From the NCBI RefSeq assembly GCF_000003605.2, contig NW_003112492.1:1-30817 (forward strand): DNA of 30,817 nucleotides. Direction: 5' to 3'. The notes under the pieces are model-generated. The model ran no database searches. It saw only the letters and a program-made list of their open reading frames with translations, and had not been told where the DNA came from. The stretch comes from Saccoglossus kowalevskii (lineage: Eukaryota; Hemichordata; Enteropneusta; Harrimaniidae). Positions 13,301 to 21,798 of this stretch are shown piece after piece (position 1 is the stretch's first letter; each line of letters begins with the position of its first letter). A program made the position numbers and the translations under genes.

Positions 13301-13706
13301 TCTGAAGGTTCTGAAATGTGTGGGTGACAAAAACAAGCTGGACATGACAGTCAAACATCTCCGCCATATGCTGTCATTCTTAGATCCAACATGGGACATG
13401 ATAGATCTTGCACTGTGTGATCTATTCTGTGAACTGTTGTCATTTGCTGAGAAGAATCCATCCGTCCTATGTCATAGTGATATATACTCCAGTCTACTTG
13501 GTAGAAACACCATCTATTTACTTCAACAATTTACACTTGCTGAGAAGAAATTGAGATTTGATTTGGAAGCATGTAACTGTGATGCGCTTGACAATGACAC
13601 TAGAGTATGGCTACACATTTCATGTCTGAAAGACAAGAAGAAAGCATGGATGGATTTGTTTTTCAGGTGTTTGCAAACTGATAGGCATTTACTGGAGACG
13701 ATTGTG
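10198..13706 (+). CDS. ZFYVE26: ZFYVE26 (spastizin), 5' part only: exons 1-4
   Basis: Four exons join in frame (10198-10385, 11728-11809, 12564-12662, 13068-13706) to give the first 336 residues. In vertebrates this protein is a ~2,500-residue scaffold that binds PI3P through a C-terminal FYVE finger, partners spatacsin, and acts in autophagic lysosome reformation and cytokinesis. Identity rests on collinear similarity to the vertebrate N-terminus: a GFCxxLRxGxWELA motif (residues 18-31), an ILxxVTDCP block near the end of exon 1, a segment around SNLSWLCLQEY, and an AW..LFFRCLQTDRHLLE block near residue 320. This N-terminal region is alpha-helical and has no named catalytic motif. The start at 10198 has a purine at -3 and matches the family start. 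The FYVE domain and the remaining ~2,200 residues are not here: the coding sequence stops at a good donor (gtgagt, 13707) and no further exon appears before the assembly gap at 15026. The gene is cut by the assembly, not obviously mutated: no stops or frameshifts were seen. Confidence 0.9.
10569..10915. repeat. dispersed repeat, copy 1 (intron 1 of ZFYVE26)
   Basis: The core at about 10722-10880 (gatatacagatgtattgg, tttgatgatccgatt, gcattccagaacc, gatcttggttgtt) recurs at 13880-14012 and, more diverged, at about 11095-11215. A flanking part at 10610-10680, with a cctaacctgaatcctaacc block, is related in inverse orientation to 11330-11395. Open frames on both strands across it are repeat-derived. 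No transposase or reverse transcriptase motif is visible, so it is probably a non-autonomous element of unknown class. Confidence 0.6.
11041..11410. repeat. dispersed repeat, copy 2, strongly diverged
   Basis: It shares tagccattttgttttaa with the copy at 13791-13807, and gtttgatgat plus (t)taaaaaatcatc..aat.aagc..ttctgg with the copy at 10.75-10.83 kb. The end at 11330-11395 is an inverse relative of 10610-10680. Much more decayed than the other two copies. Confidence 0.4.
11728..11809 (+). CDS. ZFYVE26: ZFYVE26 exon 2
   Basis: Acceptor tttgtttacag ends at 11727 and donor gtaaag starts at 11810. It completes codon 63 and encodes residues 64-90, including SNLSWLCLQEYNQIYESE, which aligns with the family just after the exon 1 block. 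It ends in phase 0. Confidence 0.85.
11810..12563 (+). other. ZFYVE26 intron 2
   Basis: About 750 bases of AT-rich intron. Short open frames at 12016-12452 have no conserved sequence and lack matching splice phases. No repeat seen. Confidence 0.6.
12564..12662 (+). CDS. ZFYVE26: ZFYVE26 exon 3
   Basis: Exactly 33 codons between acceptor ctgattttag and donor gtaata, phase 0 on both sides. It encodes residues 91-123, including FKLLLFTACSYQENV, matching the helical segment that follows exon 2 in vertebrate spastizin. Confidence 0.85.
12663..13067 (+). other. ZFYVE26 intron 3
   Basis: About 400 bases, AT-rich, ending in ttattgtag. No other feature seen. Confidence 0.7.
13068..13706 (+). CDS. 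ZFYVE26: ZFYVE26 exon 4, large exon
   Basis: It has 213 codons, phase 0 at both ends, with acceptor ttattgtag and donor gtgagt. It encodes residues 124-336, a helical segment ending in AWMDLFFRCLQTDRHLLETI, which matches the family around human residue ~330. No stop interrupts it. Reading past the donor gives a stop at 13743, so the gene must splice onward to an exon that is not in the window. Confidence 0.9.
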
Positions 13707-13790
13707 GTGAGTTTATTAATTGCTTATTTTTTTAGTTCCCGTTAGAGAAATAGGGACTTATGGATTGAACTCTGTGTGTGTCCAACTGGT

Positions 13791-14016
13791 AGCCATTTTG
13801 TTTTAATGAATGTGGTTCTTCAGACATATCTCTATCAGGTTATGACTGATTAAGTAATATTATTAATATATCATGTCATAGATATACAGCTGTATTGGTT
13901 TGACGATCCGATTTAAAAAAAGCGGAATGGTGGCTATGTTTGTGTTAAAATTCATTAAAATTAAGCATTTCTTGCATTCCGGAACCTGATCTTGGTTGTT
14001 CATGAATGGATTTTGT
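13791..14016. repeat. dispersed repeat, copy 3, truncated by a nested element
   Basis: Gatatacagctgtattggtt, gacgatccgatt, gcattccggaacc and gatcttggttgttcatgaatgg match copy 1 at 10733-10870 in the same order. Similarity stops at ggattttgtt (14016), exactly where the element at 14017 begins, while copy 1 continues at that point. This indicates insertion of the younger element into this copy. Confidence 0.6.
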
Positions 14017-15017
14017 TAGCTCCGCTGTCGACTTTGTCGAGCGGAGCTTATCATATGAGTGATTGTCCGTCGTCGTCGTCGTTGTCGTCGTTCGTGTCAA
14101 TGTTTTACTTTTTCGACTTCTTCTTGAAAACTACAAGCCTAAATGCTTTGATACTTGGTGTATATGTACCTTGGGTAGACCACTCTTAGGTTTGTTCATT
14201 TCATGTTGATATCTTTAATTCTCTAATTTTGGTGAATATTTTTGTCATTTTTGGTAAAAACTGATATTTTCGACTTCTTGTTAAAAACCGCAAGTGCAAT
14301 TGCTTTGATATTACATATATAGGTACTACATGTGGCCTCTCTCAGTTTTGTTCATTTCGTGATGATATCTTTAATTCTCTAATTTTCTGAATATTTTTGT
14401 CATTTTTGGTAAAAACTGATATTTTCGACTTCTTGTTAAAAACCGCAAGTGCAATTGCTTTGATATTACATATATAGGTACTACATGTGGACCTCTCTCA
14501 GATTTGTTCATTTTGTAATGATATCTTTAATTCTCTAATTTTGGTGAATATTTTTGTAATTTTTGGTAAAAAGTGATATTTTCGACTTCTTGTTAAAAAC
14601 CAATAGTTCAATTGCTTTGATATTACATATATAGATACTACATGTAGACCTTTCTCAGATTTGTTCATTTTGTGATGATATCTTCAGTTCTCTAATTTTG
14701 GTGAATATTTTTGTCATTGTTGGTAAAAAGTGATATTTTCGACTTCTTGTTGAAAACTGTAAGTCCGATTGCTTTGATATTACATATATAGGTACTACAT
14801 GTGGACCTCCCTCAGATTTGTTCGTTTTGTGATGATATCTTCAATTCTCTAATTAATTTATTTTGGTGAATATTTTTGTAATTTTTTGGTAAAAAGTGAT
14901 ATTTTCGACTTCTTGTTAAAAACTAAGTCCGATTGCTTTGATACTATTCATATTGTTCATTTTCTAATGATGTCTTCAGTTCTTTAATTGAAATGTGCAT
15001 TGCTAACAGCGGAGCTA
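14017..15017. mobile_element. Helentron-associated / pearl-like element with tandem core
   Basis: The ends carry a 12-base perfect inverted repeat, tagctccgctgt at 14017-14028 and its complement at 15006-15017. The left end folds into an imperfect hairpin (14018-14048) and is followed by a (GTC)n-like microsatellite (14065-14095). The interior is a tandem array of a ~157-bp unit. Short subterminal inverted repeats, a microsatellite and a 150-170-bp tandem core are the known plan of non-autonomous Helentron relatives (HINEs, the pearl family of bivalves). There is no coding capacity. It ends eight bases before the assembly gap. Confidence 0.7.
14100..14955. repeat. tandem array, ~157 bp unit, about 5.5 copies
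   Basis: The anchor cgacttctt recurs at 14114, 14271, 14426, 14583, 14740 and 14906 (spacings 157, 155, 157, 157, 166). Each unit contains tgctttgata, usually followed by ttacatatatagg, then ttgttcattt, gatgatatct and aattttggtgaatattttt. The middle units are most alike and the outer ones most diverged, as in arrays that grow internally. It forms the core of the surrounding mobile element. Confidence 0.9.
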
Positions 15018-15025
15018 TCTCAGCC

Positions 15026-15075
15026 NNNNNNNNNNNNNNNNNNNNNNNNNNNNNNNNNNNNNNNNNNNNNNNNNN
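15026..15075. other. 50-N assembly gap
   Basis: A run of exactly 50 N, a conventional placeholder size. ZFYVE26 stops before it and ABCF1 starts after it, and both are incomplete on the gap side. Confidence 0.99.
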
Positions 15076-15213
15076 GATAGGCTGCTTGTTTATATTTGTT
15101 ATGTTCACTGGTTTTCTTTAGTTATAGATGCCTTTACATGTATATGTTTTACTGATTCACACCATGTACTTTTTACTATATACAGACTTCATTTGAATTA
15201 TTTATTTTTGCAG

Positions 15214-15385
15214 GAAAAGAAAACGAAAGAAGCACTAACGAGAAAACAAGAGAAAGGAAGAAAAAAAGGTCATGAAAATGAGGAAACAGCACCTGTAGAA
15301 TTATTGAAAAGGCCACGGGAGTACACTGTCAAGTTTACGTTTCCCAACCCGCCGTCGTTGAACCCACCAATACTGGGATTACATT
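15214..15385 (+). CDS. ABCF1: ABCF1 exon: charged linker and pre-NBD2 block
   Basis: Acceptor atttttgcag ends at 15213 and donor gtgagt starts at 15386. It encodes residues 1-57 of the visible part plus one base. It opens in phase 0 with a charged [19 protein letters not shown] stretch, then [20 protein letters not shown], nearly identical to vertebrate ABCF1. The upstream exon must lie in or beyond the gap. Confidence 0.92.
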
Positions 15386-18300
15386 GTGAGTTCTGTAAAG
15401 TATACAAATATTGTGTGCTGCTTCACAATTTAAAATACACTTTGCCTCGCACTGTTAAAATTTCACATCTCTACTACAAGTAAAACACATTTATTAACAA
15501 CAAAGGTAAATATTAGGGGTGGGTTATAGTGGGCCAGTGTTGAATGATTTTTCACAATTTCCTGTTTTAAAAGTGACGTAATTATTGATTTTGACAGTTG
15601 CCACCATAAGTACTAAGTGTTTGTAATGAAATGAAATTTTGAGATATGGTGTGAACTTTTTACCATAGGAACCAATAGTAAGGTCCAAAAATCACAATTT
15701 TCGTAATTGTTTGACCTGCATTTTGTGCAAAAATGAGTTTGCTTACCATACATTTCAGTGAACAGCATAAAATAAAACCATAGTGTAAATGTCAAGAAAA
15801 TCTAGCATTGTTTTAGTGGCTGCCAACTACCTTAATTTTGAAACTATTTTCAGTCTCTTTTTTTTTTCTGATGTTAATTTTTCAGCTTGTACCTTCGGTT
15901 ATCCTGGACAGAAAGAACTTTTTAAAGATATAGATTTTGGAATTGATTTGTCCTCCAGAAGTGAGTATTCTCTTTGTCTCAGCAAATGTGCTTTGCAAGT
16001 CAACTTTTGTAACCAAGCCATGAATGTAAAGTTGGACCATTTCATTGGTTACCCACTCTCTGCTAGTACCTGAATGGCTGCTGGAATTGTGTTCACCTCC
16101 ACAGTCTGTGAGTAACCATGATGTTGATTGGCTGACAGTATGCTGCTAATCTGCATATGCTAATTTTTCTGAAAATGGATGACAGTTCTGTTTTTCCTCT
16201 TGCACACTTCATCAACTGATAGCTGCCACAGCAAAAAAAGAGCTCCATGCATCACTCTATCCTTTATGACGTTATGATAAATTTACATGTGCAAAATTTT
16301 ACTAATTTGTTAATGGAAAACTAGTTGTTAATTTTCCATTTGGTCCAAAAATAACAAATTTTACACCAAAATGTTGTGGAAAAAATGGTGGTTTCCAACA
16401 AAATCCCATAATGAATTGACCTTTAATTAAAATGAGTTTGACATTCTTGTTTTAGTGGCTATCTGTGAATGTTTGACTGTATTATCTGTTATTTGACTCA
16501 TGATGGGCCTTAAAGAAAGTCTGTGTTGAATACGTTTTATTTGCAGTTGCTATTGTTGGACCGAATGGTGTTGGGAAGTCAACTTTTCTGAAACTTTTGA
16601 CAGGTGACCTTGTGCCGGTAAGTTGATTTCATAGCAGTTCTTTATGACTGAAATGATTTGCCTAATAATGCCTGAAAGGAGACTGGTATAAGTGTATATA
16701 ACTTTTAAAGTAGAACATAATGATGGGTAGATATTTTTGCCAGGCATGTGATTTTTAATGACAATTACGATCATAAGGTCTATAAATTGCCTGGCCTTAA
16801 ATACATCTAAGCAGTTATTCTGTGAAAACAAAAAAATTGAAAAACCCTTGGTATTATCGTTTCCAAAGGCATCCCCACGAACACAATTATGGTGTCAATT
16901 ATTGCCACCTAGAAGCTACAAACGGGCAGGAAAAAAAAGTTTCTTTTATTATTTCCATGTTGTGTTGTCATATCCAAATGGTTATATAGGATAGCTAATT
17001 TGTTAAAATGCAGACAATTTAAGAACACTACAAATTCTTGATCTAAATGAAAACAAGCAAATAAGAAAAAGGGCATATGCAAACTTGTTTCCATGGAAAC
17101 TGATTTTCTGCTCTATAGTCCTACTTCTTAAAGCGAGGGAGTCGTCACCTGCACATGCTATAGCGTGTTGTTTACAAACAAGCAACTACCCATGAGCCTT
17201 TGCGCTTTAGTGTGCGTTGTTATCGTTGCATGGGATATCGTTGTCTACCCAATGAGCCTTTGTGTTTTTAGTGTGCGTTGTTATCGTTGCTTGGGACTCA
17301 ATCCCGCGTATGTGTAGGTGACGACACCTCCGCTTCAAGTTGGTCAAAATGCAGGTGAACTCGCGTTCATAATTCAAAAACTGATTTGGTTATTTCAAGT
17401 TTTTTCTTCAAACTTTCAAATATCCAGTTACAAAGACTCACTTCCTGTCCTGGTGACCTTGTTTAATTTCTGAGTTAGTGTGCCTATGCTAATAAACAAT
17501 ATTCGTCTGACTTTGTCTATGTTATAGTTAATGTATTAGTTAGGTATGTATGAAAAAAAGCAATTTAATTCATGTGTGATTTGATTTCAGCTGCAAGGAG
17601 AAAGACGTAAAAATCACCGTCTTCGTATCGGTATGTATAGTCAACATTCAGCGGATCAGTTAGATTTAGAAGAATCGTCCGTCGAGTATTTACAGGTATG
17701 TTTGCAATGTATATCATGTAGAGGTGTGGCTCAATTCGTGCCTATCTCTGTTATTTTTACCATTCGCACAGACTTGAACAAAATTTGCCTAACTTTCTAA
17801 CATACAAAGGTTAACAAATCTTGCCTAACTATGCTATATTTGCTGCACTGGTGTGCTTGCCACATGATCAAGTCTTTCATAAATTCCACATAAAGTCCAT
17901 ATTGTATGTATACTCCCACTTCACTTTCTTGATATTGGCAAACCCAGTTTTACTCGTCATATTTCACTTTCTATCTACAGAGGCTATTTAATTTAAATTA
18001 TCAAGATGCTAGGAAGACATTGGGAAGATTTGGTTTAGTCAGCTACGCTCATACAATCCGAATTAAAGATCTATCAGGGGGACAGAAATCCAGAGTTGCG
18101 TTTGCTGATCTGTCCTGTCGAGAACCAGACGTCTTGATCATGGTAAGCTGTAATGGCTTAAGAAAGTGTCATAGCTGGACAGAATAAATGTATGTAATGT
18201 TTGCTGTGTATATATGCGTCTCTGGGTCATTATTTAACATAGCATACATCTATTTCTCTGAGGAATTTTAAGTTACCCAAGAAAAATCAAGCCCATTTCT

Positions 18301-19786
18301 CGATGTGTAGGAATGGTTCAGGTGCAGTTGATAGCATAATTCTATATAACCCCATGTGACCACCTTTTGACCAATCATGGCACAGAATTTGGAAATGATG
18401 TGTTATAGTATTGACCTTCACTTCAATAACTTTATTTATTAGGTGCCTCTGATTGAATTTATCTTCAAGAGCAGTAGTTGTTGCAGTGCATCCTGTTTGA
18501 TATTAGTTTCCATAGCAACGTATATTTGTCTACACGAAATATAAACGTAGGCTACATGACAATGATCACTGTTCAAGCTTACCCATCCATCCACTCTTGT
18601 TTGTCTGTCTCAAATGTATAAGTGTACATAACGATATTTTTTCATGCAATGGCTTTATTTATCTAATCTCTGTAGGATGAACCGACAAATAACCTAGATA
18701 TAGAATCAATTGATGCCTTGGCTGATGCTATGAATCATTTTGAAGGAGGTAAGTACAGTGATTAACATATGCAAATCATCAGAATCATAGTGTATCAACC
18801 TTGCTTATTTTGTTACTCTAATTCAATAAAAGTATGCCCTCTATGGCGAAAATGACAACTTGAGGTACGGTATTGAGGTCACAGTTGTAAGCACTTCAAC
18901 TTTTTTTTATTTATTTCAATCAAATAAAAGTATGCCCTCTATGGCGAAAATGACAACTTGGGGTTTTGAGGTCACTGTTGTAAGCACATCAACTTTGTTT
19001 ATTTGTTATTTCAATCGAATAAAAGTATGCCCTCTATGGCAAAAATCTTCAGGTTTTTTAGGCCACTGATGTAAGTAATGCAATTTCCCCTTGAGATGAA
19101 AAATAATAATAAACGTAACCAAACAACTGCACCACACAGACATGAATTCTTTTTGATGTCATTGACTTTCCATTCCATGAAGGATTTTAGATCCATATTA
19201 CGTAGTTGTTGTTATTTCATATACGCAGTGACGAATGCTGTATTATTACTATTATCCTCGGGGACGGACATCCAGGCATTTTCACCGCCTGGCAACCCTC
19301 AGGGTGAAAACAAATACCAAAAGCTCGCAAAAAAACGGTACTTTGGGATGGTTGTTGAGAGTCCCCTGAACAGTGTAACAAGATTAGCCCTACGTGTGTA
19401 ACATATATGAATTTGGTGGTTCAGGATTACTTCAAAGTTGAGTTTGTATTGTTTTCTTGAATTTTCACCTGCTCAACCGGCGTTCCACAGTGCGTGTCTT
19501 AGCAATGTGGAACGTTTTATGACGTAGCTCCACCCCGAGGATATTGGTTTAGTTCAGATGTAACACTCTCAAAGTATGTAACATTGTGCACTGTTTTATT
19601 TCTTTTTCAGGTGTTATCATAGTGAGTCACGATGCTCGTTTGATTTTGGAAACTGACTGTCAGCTTTGGGTCGTAGAAGACCAGACCATTAATGAAGTAG
19701 ATGGGGATTTTGATGACTATAAACGTGAAGTATTAGAACAGTTAGGAGAGCAAATAGCTGAAGCCACAAAACCTTTCAGTAAATAA
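15214..19786 (+). CDS. ABCF1: ABCF1, 3' part: linker and second nucleotide-binding domain
   Basis: Seven exons join in frame to 277 residues: 15214-15385, 15886-15960, 16547-16617, 17591-17695, 17981-18142, 18676-18748 and 19611-19786. ABCF1 is a cytosolic ABC-F ATPase without membrane segments; in vertebrates it binds eIF2 and ribosomes and promotes translation initiation. Visible motifs are a Lys/Glu-rich linker (1-35), the [16 protein letters not shown] block that introduces NBD2, Walker [10 protein letters not shown] (87-95), signature LSGGQ (172-176), Walker B LIM-DEPTNN (193-201), and the H-loop in VSHDAR (224-229). The ending [18 protein letters not shown] is characteristic of ABCF1 over ABCF2/3. 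All catalytic residues are intact. The stop codon lies inside an AATAAA (19782-19787); another AATAAA is at 20259. Missing upstream are NBD1 and the N-terminal eIF2-binding region, about two thirds of the protein, lost at the gap at 15026. Confidence 0.95.
15386..15885 (+). other. ABCF1 intron
   Basis: About 500 bases, ending in a pyrimidine-rich tract and ttttcag. A short phrase, cagtgttgaatgat (15535-15548), is shared with the ZFYVE26 intron near 11420. Nothing else is seen. Confidence 0.6.
15886..15960 (+). CDS. ABCF1: ABCF1 exon: start of NBD2
   Basis: It completes Ser58 and encodes [20 protein letters not shown] and the following LSSR (59-82), the first beta strands of NBD2 with the aromatic A-loop position in FGYPG. 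Donor gtgagt. It ends one base into codon 83. Confidence 0.92.
16547..16617 (+). CDS. ABCF1: ABCF1 exon: Walker A
   Basis: It encodes [20 protein letters not shown] and LVP (84-106) with a complete Walker A P-loop (Lys93, Ser94). Acceptor tttgcag and donor gtaagt are strong. Confidence 0.95.
16618..17590 (+). other. ABCF1 intron carrying a foldback element
   Basis: About 970 bases. Apart from the foldback element at 17127-17339, no feature is seen; the open frames on both strands lack conservation. Confidence 0.6.
17127..17339. mobile_element. small foldback/MITE-like element with internal duplication
   Basis: The ends 17127-17156 and 17310-17339 are inverted repeats matching at 25 of 30 positions, sharing gtcgtcacct and cacat. 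Between them lie two direct copies of a ~60-bp unit starting near 17189 and 17248, each with atgagcctttg and gtgtgcgttgttatcgttgc. No clear target duplication was seen, so the exact boundaries are uncertain. No coding capacity. Confidence 0.55.
17591..17695 (+). CDS. ABCF1: ABCF1 exon: NBD2 Q-loop region
   Basis: Exactly 35 codons, phase 0. It encodes residues 107-141 with [20 protein letters not shown]; the Gln in MYSQH is the Q-loop glutamine that contacts Mg/ATP in ABC proteins. Confidence 0.92.
17981..18142 (+). CDS. ABCF1: ABCF1 exon: ABC signature
   Basis: Exactly 54 codons (142-195) with [20 protein letters not shown] and VLIM, i.e. the signature motif and the hydrophobic half of Walker B. 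The intron splits Walker B between Met195 and Asp196. Where vertebrates have VLILDEP, this protein has VLIMDEP. Confidence 0.95.
18143..18675 (+). other. ABCF1 intron
   Basis: About 530 bases of intron. No repeat, exon or RNA gene is apparent. Confidence 0.6.
18676..18748 (+). CDS. ABCF1: ABCF1 exon: Walker B and D-loop
   Basis: It encodes [20 protein letters not shown] and HFEG (196-219) plus one base, with the catalytic Glu197 and the D-loop NNLD. Acceptor ctctgtag; donor gtaagt. Confidence 0.95.
18825..19075. repeat. tandem repeat, ~96 bp unit, about 2.6 copies
   Basis: The phrase aataaaagtatgccctctat recurs at 18825, 18923 and 19018, followed by ggc(g/a)aaaat and, in full units, by ttgaggtcac(a/t)gttgtaagcac. 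The copies are close to identical in the conserved blocks, so the duplication is relatively recent. It lies in the last ABCF1 intron and accounts for the open frame at 18860-19069. Confidence 0.85.
19253..19543. mobile_element. MITE, copy A, in the last ABCF1 intron
   Basis: A perfect 11-base inverted repeat, tatcctcgggg at 19253-19263 and its complement at 19533-19543, bounds a 291-bp segment. A diverged relative in the same orientation lies at about 21510-21798, sharing cggtac, ggttgttgag, ctcctgaaca and gttgagtttgt, and cacctgctc followed by ttccacag/tttcacag. It has no coding capacity. The superfamily is not determinable; a TA or short AT target duplication cannot be told apart from the flanking AT sequence. 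Confidence 0.6.
19611..19786 (+). CDS. ABCF1: ABCF1 terminal exon: H-loop and C-terminus
   Basis: Acceptor ttctttttcag. It encodes the second part of Gly220 and residues 221-277: VIIVSHDAR (H-loop His226), [20 protein letters not shown] and [20 protein letters not shown]. The stop is TAA. The last ~10 residues differ from vertebrates, as expected for a free C-terminus. Confidence 0.95.
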
Positions 19787-21509
19787 ATTGTTGGGTGGAC
19801 ATAAGCACTTGCATTGTTTGTAGCCTTCGATGAACTGTTATTTTCTTCAGCAATCTGCAAGTCAACAGCGTCCAACATCTTAAACAAGGTGATTATCTAC
19901 CAGAACTTTAAAGTCAACTTTAGTCTCCATTCACAGATTTTTTTCCCACAAATTTTGATCAACAGATAGTGACAAATTATTTCTATCTGTTACAAAATTA
20001 ACAATATTGGCGTTCAAAGTAGTAATTACAAGTCGCCTTGTTATTTACAAATTGTTGAGGATGACGAAAAACAGAAACATTTCATTCCGAGAATGATAAC
20101 ATTTGTGTTGACACTCAGTTACATAGGAAACATAAAAAAGACAAATTTTACAATCAGTAATATGTTAACATGAGTGTTATCTCAACATACAACAGTAAGC
20201 TGCACTGTCATATTGTACATGAAGAAAAGAAATATGTTCTAAACATTTTTATATCTACAATAAATAGAGCATACAAAGTAATGGTGGTATTATTTATTAT
20301 GCTATGTCGTGTGTACTGTTCAGTTGCCTGTATGATCCTGTATCATATGAGCAACTGTGATATCTGTGTTCCTGTTTGTTTAATAGGGGTTATATTTTTC
20401 ATTTGATCCCCCACTACATGATATTTCAACCCTGTGTTTGTTCGTTCCCAGTAGACGTAGTACGGAACAATAAGACTTGTGTTTTGGACGTAACAGGATC
20501 AATTTGACATGATTTATTTTATGCTTAGATTAAAATTATTATCACTGATTTAACCATCTAGTTAGTCATCATATCCTGTCATTTATGTTTTCTGAGCACA
20601 GCCAAACACCAAATGCAGAGAACATTTTTTTTTCTGTTGTGTAAATCTTCTGTTGTGGTGACTAATATAACGTAGACAACTGAAAGTGAACAATGCTCAC
20701 AGAAATGAGATCACATGTTTTTTAATGTCAGAGTAAATTGCATATTGGAACATGAAAATTACATAAATATACGTAAATAACACTGTTTACACTTTTCACT
20801 GGAATTGTATTTTACGGCAATCCCGGGAAGGTGAATCACATGGTACCATGGAAAGAAGAGACGTGCGTATTTCTCGCCGCCAACAAACATAAATATTTCT
20901 TGCGGTGATAGCTAACACTACTGGTCTTTATTTTGATTTAATTTCAAGTTTAAACGCACCTGCTTGAAGGAAAACACCATAGAGTACAAACATTAACACT
21001 CTGTTCCTGAAATACGATAAATTTAACCTTCAAGAATAAAAGCGCACATTTGTCAATTAAGAAAGCGCATGCGTTCCTAATAGAGGAAATCGGGTATATT
21101 CCACTAGTAAGAGTAAACAGTGTCCATCCTGCAGTACGCATACTCAAATACCGGCTTTCTACTTTTAACACTTGTCCACATCCAATTTAAAGATTTCTTG
21201 CTGATGTAGGTACACACATGATAAAGAAAGCATATGCAACTAACACCTTAGATAATGTGTGGTATTGAAAGGATCAGTGTCAAATATCTACCGGTAACTA
21301 CGGGGTACATGTTCTAAACAAAAAATTAGTTCACCAATCATGCAATAATTAGGTTTGTGAAAATGGCTTCCTGTATGAGAATAATAAAAACTTTTCCATG
21401 AACTATAATTGCAATCTAGTTGTTCTCTGGGAAATCTCTCAATAGTCAGTGGTCAGTTTGTGCTCAGATATATGGCAGTGCCATGTTAACATCATCGTTT
21501 TCAGTATAT
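19787..21509. other. ABCF1 3' flank, non-coding
   Basis: Contains the likely ABCF1 3' UTR with AATAAA at 19782 and 20259. No exon or RNA gene is seen. Open frames such as 20170-20406 and 20950-21171 lack family similarity and matching splice sites. Confidence 0.5.
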
Positions 21510-21798
21510 TGCCCAGCAGCCTGTGCTGCCAAACACAACCGTTGAAAACGCAAAAAACAGTACCGGTACCTCGGACTAGTTGTTGAGGCTCTCCTGAACA
21601 AGATTACCAAGAGTGTACCAAGATGTGTACATGTGCAGCATATTTACATTTACATTTCGTTGTTCTGGATTGTCTAAGTTGAGTTTGTGCTTTCTTGACT
21701 TTAGCTGTTTTCACCTGCTCTTCGATCGGCATTTCACAGCACCTCATGCAGAGCCCATAGACGTATATAGCTCCCGCCACGCCACCCGAGAGTATTGA
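21510..21798. mobile_element. MITE, copy B (diverged)
   Basis: Collinear with 19253-19543: gcaaaaaacagtaccggtac, tagttgttgaggctctcctg, gttgagtttgtgctttcttg, cacctgctc, then a region complementary to the ctcgggtgg...ggagcta end. Followed by a short direct repeat ccgagagtattga at about 21786-21820. The left inverted repeat is degraded. Confidence 0.5.

Noticed and set aside
10198-19786. A single ZFYVE26-ABCF1 fusion gene
   Set aside because: The two halves meet only across an N-gap, and each matches a separate complete animal gene; phase compatibility alone is weak evidence.
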